DNA of 64,000 bases from Symsagittifera roscoffensis (Eukaryota; Xenacoelomorpha; Acoela; Convolutidae), in the NCBI RefSeq assembly GCF_963678635.1, contig NC_087062.1:74514349-74578348 (forward strand). Direction: 5' to 3'. The position numbers and the translations under genes are program-made. The notes under the pieces are model-generated. The model searched no databases and had not been told where the DNA came from. It saw only the letters and a program-made list of their open reading frames with translations. The stretch's first letter is position 1. Every line of letters starts with the position of its first letter. Of the stretch, positions 1 through 12,126 are shown piece after piece.

Positions 1-1790
1 GAAATTTCTTCCGAGATATTCATTAGTGGTTTCTTTGCGCCCGTTAAATAAATTGTGCTTAATTGGTTAAAGAATTAGCGTTTCTGTTCCATAGTAGTTT
101 TTTAATTCATAAGATAGGAGTCCTTCTTTCCAAGAAAACAGATAAATAGCTGCGCCTGGTGTGTTTTTTATTAAATCTTTGGCTTCAAAAAATTCAGAAG
201 ATATTGATGTCTTGATTTCACAATGTTAAGAAATTTTCAAATGCATTTTATGGTCAACTTATGGGAGTTCTCAATTAACGCAAAATCATGCCCGTGAAAT
301 AGATTAGCTCAGATCTTTTTCCATCATCTGAGGCAATCAAGGGTAGATCTAGGAGTTTCTCGAGGACAGATTATCAAAAAATAACAACATATTTTTTGTT
401 CTATTTTTTCTTTGCCGATTGAATCGTTTTCCGAGCTCTCAAAAACCAGTTTTTGTCCAATGTATCTTCGCAGCAGGCGAGTTTTTGAGAAAAGAGTTTA
501 AAAATGCGGTTATGCTCATTTAAGAAGGTTTGAACAAAAATTATTCTACCATAATAATTTTACCAAAAAGTGTCCATCAGAAACAGTATTTGAAATTCAA
601 AGAGCTTCAACGTGAATATTTTTTTCTTCCGAAATTTCTTCCGAGATATTCATTAGTGGTTTCTTTGCGCCCATTAAATAAATTGCGCTTAATTGGTTAA
701 AGAATTAGCGTTTCTGTTCCATAGTAGTTTTTTAATTCATGAGATAGGAGTCCTTCTTTCCAAGAAAACAGATAAATAGCTGTGCCTGGTGTGTTTTTTA
801 TTAAATCTTTGGCTTCAAAAAATTCAGAAGATATTGATGTCTTGATTTCAGTGTTAAGAAATTTTCAAATGCGTTTTATGGTCAACTTATGGGAGTTCTC
901 AATTAACGCAAAATCATGCCCGTGAAATAGATCAGCTCAGATCTTTTTCCATCATCTGAGGCAATCAAGGGTAGATCTAGGAGTTTCTCGAGGACAGATT
1001 ATCAAAAAATAAAAACATATTTTTTGTTCTATTGTTTCTTTGCCGATTGAATCGTTTTCCGAGCTCTTAAAAACCAGTTTTTGTCCAATGTATCTGCGCC
1101 GCAGGCTAGTTTTTGAGAAAAGAGGTTAAAAATGCGGTTATGCTCATTTTAGAAGGTTTGAACAAAAACTATTCTACCATAATAATTTTACCAAAAAGTG
1201 TCCATCAGAAACAGTATTTGAAATTCAACGTGAATATTTTTTTCTTCGGAAATTTCTTCCGAGATATTCATTAGTGGTTTCTTTGCGCCCATTAAATAAA
1301 TTGCGCTTAATTGGTTAAAGAATTAGCGTTTCTGTTCCATAGTAGTTTTTAAATTCATGTGATAGGAGTCCTTTTTTCCAAGAAAACAGATAAATAGCTG
1401 TGCCTGGTGTGTTTTTTATTAAATCTTTGGCTTCAAAGATTTTCAGAAGATATTGATGTCTTGATTTCACAATGTTAAAAAGTTTTCAATTTCATTTTAT
1501 GGTCAACTTATGGGAGTTCTCAATTAACGCAAAATCATGCCCGTGAAATATATTCGCTCAGATCTTTTTCCATCATCTGAGGCAATCAAGGGTAGATTTA
1601 GGAGTTTCTCGAGGACAGATTATCAAAAAATAACAACACATTTTTTGTTCTTTTATTTCTTTGCCGATTGAATCGTTTTCCGAGCTCTTAAAAACCAGTT
1701 TTTGTCCAACGTATCTGCGCCGCAGGCGAGTTTTTGAGAAAAGAGGTTAAAAATGTGGTTATGTTCGTTTTAGAAGGTTTGAACAAAAAT
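1..1790. repeat. Three tandem copies of a ~620-bp repeat
   Basis: The opening GAAATTTCTTCCGAGATATT recurs at 1, 631 and 1249. Copies 1 and 2 are nearly identical over their whole length. The step is 630 bp then 618 bp, mostly because copy 1 has about 10 extra bases near 601-610. Copy 3 stops matching at about 1790, just after GAACAAAAAT, so it is truncated. Copy 1 begins at base 1, so the array may extend left of the window. No copy has a long open frame. A diverged relative may lie at 46.08-46.29 kb. Family unknown. Confidence 0.93.
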
Positions 1791-3228
1791 TGCGTTTCTC
1801 CCCGTTTTGGGGTTCTTTACCACGCTTTTAACCTAAAAAACGTTAGCAGATGCTGTCATCGAAAGTGCCTTCAGAGAAATCTAAGAACCGCTCGCCGGAA
1901 AATTGCTGTTTTGGAGTAGCAGCAAACGAAAACCTTTTGGTCGGCGAAAGTGTCAGAATCCTGAGGGGGCGGGGGAATGTCCCTACCCTGAATTTTCCCC
2001 CTGGAGGCAAGGAAATCGGTTAAAAAACCTCTACATCGTACGCAAAGTATACCACTTTTTGTTTTGCCTTGCGTATGAGGCAGCCAGTTTTGCAAATAAT
2101 GCGAACAAAAAAGAAATTATTTTGTTTCAAGTTTCATCAGCAAAACTTTCAGACAAGAGAAAAAAGCAGTGAGAACATTTTGGTCTTCATGAGAGAAATT
2201 TTTTAATGTTATCATCATTTTTGGTTGCAAATAATCGATCTGCTAACAGAAGCTCGTGTAATCATATTTAATTTTTTTTAGACCATCTTCAGCGATCGAA
2301 ATAATTTTTTTCAAAAAAACATTTTTTTTACTCCAACGTAGATATCGACTCCCTGAAATCAAATATAAAAACATGCAATCATTTTTGGTGAGGTGATGGG
2401 GGTTTGAAAATTGTCACTTTGACAGGTTAGGGACTAGTTTTTGCGGGCTTTTGAAATTTTATTTTATGATGATGAAAGCGTAAGAACAAAATATTTCAGA
2501 GTGTCGAGTCATCCCGTTCTCAAAATCATTTTGAACAGGATTGCGGCAAGGTAATTAGTCGTGCTAACTCCCTATACGACTCAAATTATAGCAATGACTT
2601 TTAGATTTTAGCTGTTGGTAGAAAAAAGAAACTTCAAAATTTGTAATCTATTAATGTTTTCTTTGCCAAAGTTCTTCGAGACCCGTGAAAAGGCAAGCAA
2701 AACATTGAAGATTTTGCCTTATTACGACTAGTCGTATTTGCTACAAATTATCCTCAACAAAATGTCATACAATTGAAACTATTTTTAAGTTGTTACAAAT
2801 GTCATGCAATTGAAACTATTTTTAAGTGGTTACAAATATGCTTTAAGTACCCATTGAATTACCCCCGAACCCAACGGGGCGCACTAAAGGCTTGCTGATT
2901 AAAAGTTGCTTTGTTCTGCATCAACTTTTTTCATGTGTATGTGTTGGTTTTTCAAAAGATGAAAAAATACATTTCTGTTTCTTAATTTATAGTTGACATT
3001 CAGTTAAGATTCACTTGTATGGTTCACGTAATTTACAATCCCTTGCCGCTATTTAGATTGTGTCGCAGTTAAACATTGTACATTATTTATTGAAAACGCG
3101 TTGTAAACGCATGGAGGCAAATTTAGAAATTACAAATCTAGATTTGAGAAGTTGGAAATTTGAAATTTTTTTTTCAATTTGCCTCAGTCGCTCACACATC
3201 AAAAGTATTACTCTTTATTTGATATGTT
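1791..3228. other. No gene seen; anonymous AT-rich DNA
   Basis: Only short frames occur, overlapping on both strands at 1871-2172, with no recognisable domain. A slightly GC-richer patch lies at 1955-2010. A short tandem duplication is listed separately. Confidence 0.6.
2761..2837. repeat. Two-unit short tandem duplication, 37-bp period
   Basis: ATGTCATRCAATTGAAACTA followed by TTTTTAAG starts at 2762 and again at 2799. The units differ at only a few positions. It looks like a local slippage-type duplication with no associated gene. Confidence 0.8.
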
Positions 3229-3453
3229 TTAATATTCTGCTATAGCTCCGCTCTTTTTCATGAGAATCTGACAGTTCATTAGGGTTGCACAAAAAATACT
3301 CCGAAGTTGGGGTTCGTGAAGTGACACTTCGCCTCTGAGAATTTGCTCACCGCCCAACAAGCAGAGCTGACAGCCGAACATTTGCACGCAAAGTCTCTCG
3401 AGCCGGGTCTCTTGCACGGGGCGCCAAAACTGCATGGAATCTAAAACAGACAA
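3229..3453 (-). other. Weak exon-like open frame
   Basis: A 74-codon minus-strand frame sits in a patch clearly GC-richer than its surroundings (3340-3440). Reading minus, the GC-rich core is preceded by TGCAG and contains GGCG followed by GTGAGC, which resemble a splice acceptor and donor around an ~80-base exon. No domain is recognised and no neighbouring exon was found. A chance frame in a repeat fragment is at least as likely. Confidence 0.12.
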
Positions 3454-3520
3454 GGGTAAATGTGTTTACACAGCGAAGTGAAAAAGGATTTTTCTTATGC
3501 ATGTGATTTCTAATGGTATT

Positions 3521-3763
3521 CACACATTTCGCCCCTCACACGTTTCGCCCCTAATAAATTACTGGCACATTTCGCCACACATATTTCGCCTCCACACATT
3601 TGGCCCCCACAAATTGTACATTAAGAAAGCGGCGGTTAATTAACTGTGTAAGGCGAAACGTGTGAGGACCAAATGTGTGATAATATTAAGGGAGAAATGT
3701 GTGAGGGGTGAAATGTTCCACTAGATTTAAGAGGGGCGAAATGTGTGTGGGGCGAAACGTGGG
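3521..3763. repeat. Palindromic minisatellite of CACACATTTCGCC units
   Basis: The left half (3521-3610) has about five units of CACACATTTCGCCCC type on the plus strand. The right half (3650-3763) has about six units of the complement, GGGGCGAAATGTGTG. A ~40-bp centre separates the halves. The two halves could form a large imperfect hairpin. No coding frame or transposase trace is visible. Confidence 0.88.
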
Positions 3764-4431
3764 ACATTCATTTCTAATAGCATCGGAAAATATCCAAAAT
3801 GGCTCAAAATAGGTTTTTGGCTTTTGTTTCTGACCGTAGTGTTTAACTGCGAAGAAACTTTTTTCTAACCCCACTCGCAAAGATTTGTACTTCTCTCATG
3901 GAGCAAGCAGCAATGGCAATGAATAGCATGTGCTTTGAAAATCGTTTACAAATGAGTCAACACTGATGCAAAACCAATTTGCTTCATATAACAGTATAAT
4001 CATGTCACCTGCGAGAGCAAGTGACTTGTAATCGGGAACTTGACATTTTTCCCTTAAACAACTTTTCTTGCACATATCTGCTTCAATTCTGCTGACAAGC
4101 TCAATTTCTCGAAAATTCAAAAAAAACTACTTCTTAATTCAGTTGAGGTAGCACCTTTTTTTTCAATCGTTATTATTAAAACATGTTGATTTTTTCGGAT
4201 TTGTGGTTTTCCACCAAATTTCTGTCGGTGGAATTCCAGTGTGTTTTCAAATGATTTTTTATTACCTGGTACGCTTTTCAAGCAGTGTTTTTTTCATAAA
4301 CTTGAGGTTTTTTTAATTTTGGATTCGAACAATTCCTGTTTGATATAAACAGGCATTCTGAAAATGTATGGAATTTGCATTTTAAATTTTTTTTAAGACG
4401 ATTTGAATTTTTTTTTGCTATTTTCAGTGTT
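3764..4431. other. Anonymous AT-rich DNA; P1 repeat begins near 4200
   Basis: No gene is seen. From about 4200 the sequence resembles 9540-9700; for example ATTCCTGTTTGAT followed by AAAC is at about 4332 and 9616. This is the left part of the older P1 repeat, later split by the inverted-repeat element at 4432. Confidence 0.5.
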
Positions 4432-5180
4432 CCCGGGTTGACCAAAAATGCTTGTCCTACAATTTCCATATATGAAAAAATGCTTATCCTACAATTTTCT
4501 ACAGTTTCATAGACTCAGAAATTGTAAAAAAAAAAACTCTAGGATAAGCATTTTTTCATAAATGAAAAGTGTAGGATAAGCATTTTTTCATAAACCAAAA
4601 AATTGATTTTTTCTAAATTTTATTTCTCAAAGTTTTTGGGATGTGTTCGTGAGCGAACACAAGTGGCTAAACCCATGGTGTACTCAACACTAGAGTTCCC
4701 AAAAGGTTGATCGTCTGTCATTGACAATGCATTGGAAACGATCTGAATTGTAAATGTGATTACTTCACAAATCATATAGTGAAAGCATCTAACTTTTAAT
4801 TTTTGGCAAATTTTTCAAAGATGAATTTTTTTAAATTGAATTTTCAACTTATCAGACATTGATCAAGGCATATATAAACATGCCATACAAAAAAAAACAG
4901 GAGTTTTTAGCCTGTTTAAAAAAAGTTATCCAGCGAAACGGAAAAAACTCTAATTTTTTTGGAAAATGTTTGTTTGAGTACAAAATTCGATTTGGGGTTG
5001 AAAAGAACGAAAAAATTTTTGGGGCAATTTCAATTTTACTTGGAAATTTTTTCAAAAATTGTATGAAAATTGTATGATTAGCATTTTTCCATACATTTGA
5101 TGTAGGCAATTGTATGATAAGCATTTTCGGTGTGGGGAAATGTAAGATAAGCATTTTCGGTTTATGGGGGTCAACCCGGG
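4432..5180. mobile_element. Non-autonomous inverted-repeat element with subterminal motif clusters
   Basis: The ends are perfect 12-bp inverted repeats, CCCGGGTTGACC and GGTCAACCCGGG. Inside both ends lie copies of ATGCTTATCCTACA or its complement, at about 4447, 4480, 4541, 4571, 5071, 5111 and 5141. Motif orientation flips between the left and right clusters, a layout typical of DNA-transposon ends bound by transposase. There is no transposase frame, so it is MITE-like. Flanks are ...TGTT and TTTCT..., so no target duplication beyond one or two T can be claimed. The sequence on both sides aligns with the uninterrupted P2 copy near 9.6-9.9 kb, which supports an insertion. Superfamily not assigned. 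Confidence 0.8.
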
Positions 5181-7500
5181 TTTCTCTTACCCCCACTTTC
5201 TTACCATAATTGTAACAGCCTTTGAAATATTGTGTAGAAGGAATTTTTCACCCAATTTTTTGAAGTTTTTCATTTTTTTGATAATTACTTGCCCAAATCT
5301 GAGATTTTGGGTTTAATCGAAAGCAAAGATTGTGGAGATCTCGTCTGATTAAGCGGCTACGATAAATTTTTTGGCTCTAAAAGTTATTACACTCAGAAAA
5401 GTTTTTTGATCTTTTTTTAGAAACTTAGTCCTGGCTCGAAAAATACTCTCCCAAATCAGAGATCGGTAGATCAGATTGTGTGAAAACTCCTGAATTTGCG
5501 GCTACGTCCAAATTCATTTAAACAACAAGAATAGCCGATTACTGTGCTAGTACGGCAGAATGAGCCGATCACGATTGTAAAAAACTACAAAATTGTTTTT
5601 TTTATCTTCAAATTAGAGTTAGGCATAGAACAATACATTTGTATTAAAAAAATTTTTTAAAAAACTAAGCATAAAAATCAAAAAAAAAAATCTGAAATGT
5701 TTCCTAATTTTTTGCACAAATTTTCAATTTCTCCGAAATTTTTTAAGGACAAGAAAACGCTTAATGAAGCTTCCAAAACTATTTTTTTAATAGTAAAATG
5801 AAGTTTTTTGTAGCCTGAATGGCCATAACTAATATAAAGCGAACGTTACTCGAACTCTTTACTCGCTCGGGAATTGGACTGAAACTTAAAATTTTTAGGC
5901 CTGGTTTTTTCTCAACACTGGGAAAATGTTTGTTAATTAAATTAATCAATGTCGTTCGAATGAATTAAGACTGAAAGTATAATGACGGGCTGTAGTATGA
6001 CATATCGCTCGACTCATTCCCATGATTATTTGTGGTACCTGATTTTGCTTGGAAAACAAAAAGAAAAAAAAGTGAAACACATGTTTGAAAATTTTCAAAT
6101 GGTCAGAACAAGAAATTACAGCCCTCGGAAAAATCAAATGTTCCTTTTTTAGCATTATCAAACACTACCCTCTCAAAACTCAGTTTTTGGGCTCAATCGA
6201 AAACTGGAATGTGAGTATCTTTTTTACCTTTTCCATTTTTACCTGTTTTAAAAACTCCCGTTTCAAAATTCAAGTTTTGAGTCCAATGCAAAAACTAAAA
6301 AAAAAGGGAATCTGCCCTGCTATGGCCTCTCGAAAAGTCAAAATTTTGAACTTTTGACCACTTTTTGGATTTTTTCAGCTTTTCTGGACAACTGATCCGC
6401 CAATTTTCAGATTAACGGTTCAACTGAAAAAATGGAGTGCGAGCTTCTTTTCTACACAAACCGGTATGAACTATATTTGTTTATAAAAGACTATGACACT
6501 AAAAAAAGGTCAAACTTGATGCTTTTTATGGCAGTTTTTTTTTTTGATTTTTTGACAACTACCGCGCCCAATATGAGATTGAATCAATAAACCGGCCATG
6601 CAGAAATTTTTTCCTGCAAAAACGTCGACTCCTTAAATTTTGCGAAACATCAAGAATCACATTCTTGTTGTTTTTCAGAAGATTTATTCACTCTCCTCAA
6701 AAACTACCCGAAAAAATAGGAGATCTAGAACTCAATCGCAAAAACAGAATATGGGAATCTTCCCGATTTGCAGTCAGGTTTTCGATAAGAAAAACAGATT
6801 GCTTGAAAAGTCTACACCAGCTGCTAATCACTTATTTTGGTAGAGAAAGGACCAAGCTTTTGTTTCATGAAATTAACGCAATTCATCCCGCATTAGTAAA
6901 AACTTCTCTAAAATTATCAATCAATTACCTCCGGTTTAAGCTGGGCTCCTAGTTTTTCTTACAACTGAACGTTGTCTGTACTTGGTAATTAACCAACTCT
7001 GATTTTAATAAGTTGATTGATTTTTTTCGGTTGAACAAGTTCATTTTAGGTTTTATCGGATTAGCCAGGTTGAGTTGCGTTGTTTCAGGAGGTAGTTTTT
7101 AAATGGAGGGATGGTTCTGTAAAATTTTGGTTTCATCAAATGTATGATTTGAAATTTTTTATAGCTATAGTTTCGCTTTCGGTTAAATTAGAGTCGATTC
7201 AACTTTTTCAGCCTTTGTTGACACTCGTTCAAAGATTTTTCAATGTTTTTGAGGCTGTTCATGAACATCATCAGAGCCAACGATATGAAATTTATGTAGA
7301 TATAATTTCTCGACTCATTTTTTCAGCCTAATTTTTCAAAAACTTCTTTTTTCTATCAGCATCTTAAACTGCAATGTTTTTTTTTTGATTTGTTGGTTTG
7401 CTTATGTGTAGAAAGTAAGTTTCAGAAATTTTTTGAAACAATGTTTCGCGAGAATTTGAAATGCACAGTTTACACACAAAGACGTGCCTTTACCAACCAA
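5181..7500. repeat. Old dispersed repeat P1 with degenerate ~170-bp tandem units
   Basis: The stretch is paralogous to 9.8-11.6 kb. Shared landmarks, in the same order, are GCGGCTACG-type sites, TCATCCCGCATTAGTA (6887 and 11326), CTCC followed by AGCT near a GGGC-CCTAG motif (6930 and 11370), and GAAATGCA followed by AGTTTA (7458 and 11539). Within it, units built around AAACTACCC, then a GAGATTTTGGGTTCAATCG-type line, recur near 5290, 5450, 6160, 6250, 6385, 6555 and 6700. Frames at 6085-6952 and 7080-7331 fall in these units and have no domain. Confidence 0.6.
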
Positions 7501-9539
7501 TTTGAGTTATTACCTTCCAAATTGCAGTTTCGCCTTTTTGTAAGAAATTGCCTGCAGTTCTGATTTTTTCGGTAATAAAATCAAGTTCTTTGTCATATTT
7601 TAAGTCCTAAGAAACATGGCTTGAGCTACTTTCATTTTTCTTAAAAAATGCAATAAGGAGCGAGGTTTTTAAACTAGGTGTTATTTATTGCACCAAATCT
7701 TCAATAACCAATTTTCAAACCTTCAATTACTAAGTTAAAATTTTTGACTGTAATTTTGTATTTTAAAAAACAATATTTAAAAACAGCATTTAAATTTTCT
7801 GTGAACTTTAACTACGATTACTGCAACCGCCTCTTCTTTCAATAAAATTTTATACTTCTTTTTGACTGGTACAAACAATTGTTGTCAATTTCTATACTAA
7901 AATTTCGACTATTGTAAGCAAAAATACATTTTTTCTGTAATAATGGCATATACAATTTGGCCTTGACTGCGAGCTAAAAATGAAAGATGAAGATTTCAGA
8001 TAAAAACATTTTTAATTATTTTTTTATAGAATCTTTATTTTTTTATTTTTAAATTAATACTTTGCGATAATCACGTTTGTTTTTTTCCTTCAAACTGTTT
8101 TGAAAGCAAATTATTTTTCAAAAACGGCCTCACAAATATTTCTGTTCTTTTGCAAAAATTTAAATTACTTAGGTTACATAATATTTGGAGGTAAAAATTT
8201 GAAATTTTTTAAGCAGTTTTGCTGGCATTATCAATGGGCTATGAAACTTTTTTTGCAAATATGTCACAAAGTCAATAAGTTCAGGTATCAAATAATTTGT
8301 TAACCAAATGCAAAATCAGTAGATGGCTTAGGTGGGCTGACATGTGGTGCAAGCTTTCCAGAGCCGAGACACAAACTGTTTATGGAAACGCCTTGCGGTT
8401 ATCGGCGCTCACCGAGAAATTTTGCGGTGTTTGACAATTTCTACTGTTGTAAAATTTTCGATCAGGAGAATAGTTCCCCACCAATATCATTTGTCTTCAA
8501 TAAGGATAATAAAACGTCCGTTTTTGACAACTGAAATAGTAAATCCAAAAACTGTTTCAGTTCTGGAACTTTATGACTTTTTGTTCTCAAAAGCTGCGGG
8601 TTTTATGACATATGTTACAAGTTAAAGATGCTTTTAAGATTTTTTAGACTCTTTTGCGTCCACATAAAAATTTAACTTTGATTTTCGTAAAACACATCAG
8701 CCCACTGTTTCAATTTAAAAAAAAAGGGTCACGATCCTTTGTAAAAAAAATCCGTTGTAAAATTGAAAATGGATATTGATTGTTATCAACTAATTATCTA
8801 AATGATCGTAAAATATTTATTTAAAATCCTAGGATTAAACCATTTGAGCTAGAAAAAATTATGTCAATTTTCCCGAATCTTGGTCATTGCCTGATTTTGA
8901 TTTTAATATTACAATTTAAAAAATCTCGCATTTTAATAACTGATTCTTTGTACCATTTGTTTGAAACTCTACCTCTCTATTTCAACTAAGGGTACTTTTT
9001 TGATTTCATTCCTTATTTTGCTGGAGTTTGCTATCTTCTTGAGCTTTACAATCAGACATTTGCATTGGACTTAATTAAAGCGTTTATGTTGCCGCAGTTT
9101 GATGATAACTGGCTTCATACAGCAAATGATTACACTTGCTAACTTCAGTGAGCGTTAGTGTTAATGCACGATTATTTTTTTCCGAGCTAAGTCGCAAATA
9201 TTGGTTCCACTTTTACGGCTTTTCAATAGTATGTGCTTGGCATTCTGTTAGTAAAAATATAACACAGTTGTTTGAATCAAATGAATTAAATGAAAAACTA
9301 TTTAATTGAAACAACATTACAATAATGAAACCCGGATTTAAGAAAATTTCCAATTCAGTATATCTCGCATTTTGGCACAAAAAACTACAGTTATGACATC
9401 CAGGATTTTTCTTGTGCTATAAGAAAAATTTATGTGTAGTTCGTTGTAGTTTCAAGGGCCACTGAAACTTACAGATTTTTTTGAAAGAAAATTATTTTTT
9501 TTTCCGCCTCAACTGGTGTCTACTCAAAAATTATCAGCC
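7501..9539. other. No gene seen; anonymous AT-rich DNA
   Basis: Long T and A runs and only short frames. The best, 8344-8625 plus, starts in a slightly GC-richer patch but has no recognisable domain and no exon-like partner. No repeats shared with the rest of the window were noticed. Confidence 0.55.
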
Positions 9540-11650
9540 TTGCTTCCGCTTCATAAGGTTTTTTTCAGTTGCTAAGTTGAATTTCAAATGTCTGAATTGG
9601 CATGTCTGCCTAGAATTCCTGTTTGATAAAAACGTTTATTATAAAAATGGATGGGATTGGGTTTTTTGTTTTATCATTTGAGACGCTTTGAAACATTTTA
9701 TCACTTTCTAAAAAACTTCAGGTGTTTTCTCGAACACCATTCTAACGGTTCACAAAAAGTGTATCCATAGAAAAACCGCTTAAGTTTTTGTATGCCTGAA
9801 TACTCTCCTAAAAATTTTGCTTTACCCCTTTGTCTACAGCCTTCGAAAAGGTATGTGGGAGGAATTTTTAACCAATATTTTTGATTTTTTTCGTTTTCTC
9901 AAAAACTAACCAACCAAACTGGAGATTTAAAGTTTTAAAACGGATTTTACTGAGCGGGTTTTTCAAAGCTCCCCTTCATAAGCAGCTACGCCTAAATTTA
10001 TTTACACATTAAAGTACGGCCCTCGGTCAAACTTTTGAATTTTTTGAACCTTCTTTTCACTTTTCCCGAAAACTAACTTCCGGAGCCTGAGGTTTTGGGT
10101 TCAATGGAGATAACTAGTAGTGCAAAGTTCCACTGCATGAGCGGCCACTCAACATTTTTTTACACAAAAAGTTATCCTTCTCGGAAAAGTCAATATTTGA
10201 TTTTTTGAGCGTTTTTTTTTCTACGTTTTATGAGCTTTACAGAAAAATACTTTCCATAACTGAGGTTTTGGCTTCAATCCAACGAATGGGTGGTGAGAAG
10301 CTCCTTTGCATTCGCGACTACCCTCAAATTTTTCTAACACAAAAGTATGGCTCTCGGAATAGTCAAATTTTTATTTTTCACCGCATTGTGAACGTTTCTG
10401 AATTTTCTCAAAAGCTAGCGTCTCAAATCTGATCTTGTGGGTTCAGTGTAGATAAGGGGTACTAAAAAGCTCTCCTGCATGAGTGGTCACTCACAATTTT
10501 TTGACAACAGTTTATCGTCCTTGGCAAAGTCATTTTTAAAAAAATTTTGAGCGTTTTTTTTTTCTACTTATGAATTTTTCCTTAGAATATCTTCCATATC
10601 TGAGGTTTTGGGCTCACTACAAACAACCAGTATTTAGGGTCTTCTTTGCATACTCGGCTATGTCCAATTTTTTTTGACACAACTATGGCCTTAAGAACAG
10701 TAAGCTTTTAACTGTTGTTTGAATGTTTTTGACTTCTCTTGAGAACTCCCCTGCCAATCCTAGATTTTTGGGTTCAGTAGAAATTACAGGTTAAGTCATT
10801 TTATTCTGCATAAGCGGCTACGTTGACAGGTGAACAACCTGTCCTTTAAAAACAAAACTATGATTCTCGGAAAGGACAATTTTCTGGTTCGTTGAACTTT
10901 TATAGAACTTTTCTCGCTAACTATCCTGCCAAATCTAATATCATAGGTTTAATCGAAAGAACAGGTCGTTGAAAGCCTACCTGTATAACTGGCTATGCCC
11001 AGTTTGTAAAAGGAAGAAGCTATTGCCTTCACACAAGAATGATACTTTTTAGATTTTTTTACTCAGGTTAAGTTTTCAACCGAGAAACCCGATTCTGGGA
11101 GTATTTTCTAATTTATCGACCACAATCTTATTTCGCAGAAATAGTTTTAGATTTCGGGAAATCATTCTTTTGAACTATCAAATCTCAGATAAAAAATTCA
11201 ATCGAAAGAAGCGGTTGCGCGAACAAAAGTTTTTGCAAAGTCTTTGCAAAATCTCGAAAATTTTTGCTTTTTTCACTTATTTTATTAGAGACACTGTTAA
11301 AGTTCAGATTTTGAAATCGCGCATCTCATCCCGCATTAGTATAGCAAGTTCATAAAAGTCAATCACGTGCCTCCAGCTTTAGTTGGGCCCTAGGTTTCTT
11401 TCATCGAGGCATACAAACTTTTTGTGCTTTTTTATGACTGTGGTGTTGTTTTGCAGGTGGTGCAAAGCTCCGCTTCGCCTCTGTGTAAAAACTCGATTTC
11501 AGAAAATTTTTAACTCAAAACATCTTGCAGTTTTTTGAAATGCATAGTTTATACCCAATGTAATTTGAAGCTTTCGAATTTGTTTCATGCAAACTGAGTG
11601 CGGATGCCTTCAGTTTATTATATTCCAAATTATTACAAACTGTGTCTGTT
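9540..11650. repeat. Old dispersed repeat P2, diverged paralogue of P1
   Basis: It shares landmarks and their order with P1 (4200-4431 plus 5181-7500) but lacks the 4432-5180 insertion. Substitution and indel divergence look high, so the duplication is old. Most of the interior is the ~170-180-bp tandem array described separately. No open frame of note. Confidence 0.6.
9895..11250. repeat. Degenerate tandem array, ~170-180-bp period
   Basis: An AAAACTANC phrase followed by CTGAGGTTTTGGGTTCA-type sequence recurs near 9900, 10069, 10243, 10410, 10585, 10740, 10917 and 11170. Each is followed by a GAGCGGCTAC-type site, a T-rich segment, ACACAAAAGTATGGCTCTCGG-like sequence, and T-runs ending in TTTGAACG. 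Units are perhaps 60-75% alike by eye. Satellite-like and non-coding. Confidence 0.75.
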
Positions 11651-12126
11651 TGTATTTGATGCCACTTTTGCTGCATCGAATTTGCATTTCATTAGCATAT
11701 GTAGCTGCTTCATTTGTGTTTAGAGTTTACCGATTATTGAGCGTCCGTATCAAAGAGGGCAGGGCGTGAGTCTCCAAATGAAGTCGCTGGTTCGAATCCG
11801 ATATGTAGCAAAGTTTTACCAACTTGATTTTATTTCTATATTTTTTATTTCACTTTATAAAGATGCTTTTTGTCATGTTTTCGCAAGCGTTTGCGAAGTG
11901 CAGCTTCGCCTGTGCTTTTAAAAAAATGTTAGTGCGTGATGAGTCGAACTTTGGATGATTTTTATGATTGAAGGTACATATATCTTAAATTGTCTTCGTT
12001 AAGTTGCCCAAAATACAATCACTATATCAATCAAAACTGTGATCAAACTCCGGTAATTTATTATTTATGAATTGGATTTTACCGCCTTTTCAAGTTATGC
12101 ATCTGAAAAATTATTCACATTATGAA
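11651..12126. other. Anonymous DNA with an isolated B-box-like site
   Basis: GGTTCGAATCC at about 11792 matches a pol III B box on the plus strand. No convincing A box is found 30-60 bases upstream, so a tRNA or intact SINE is not called. It may be a SINE relic. No gene seen. Confidence 0.35.

Noticed and set aside
8344-8625. 93-codon plus frame as a gene
   Set aside because: No domain, no splice-site context and no paralogue in the window; length is within chance for 64 kb on six frames.
11740-11810. tRNA or SINE on the plus strand
   Set aside because: Only the B box, GGTTCGAATCC, is convincing; no A box at a suitable distance.
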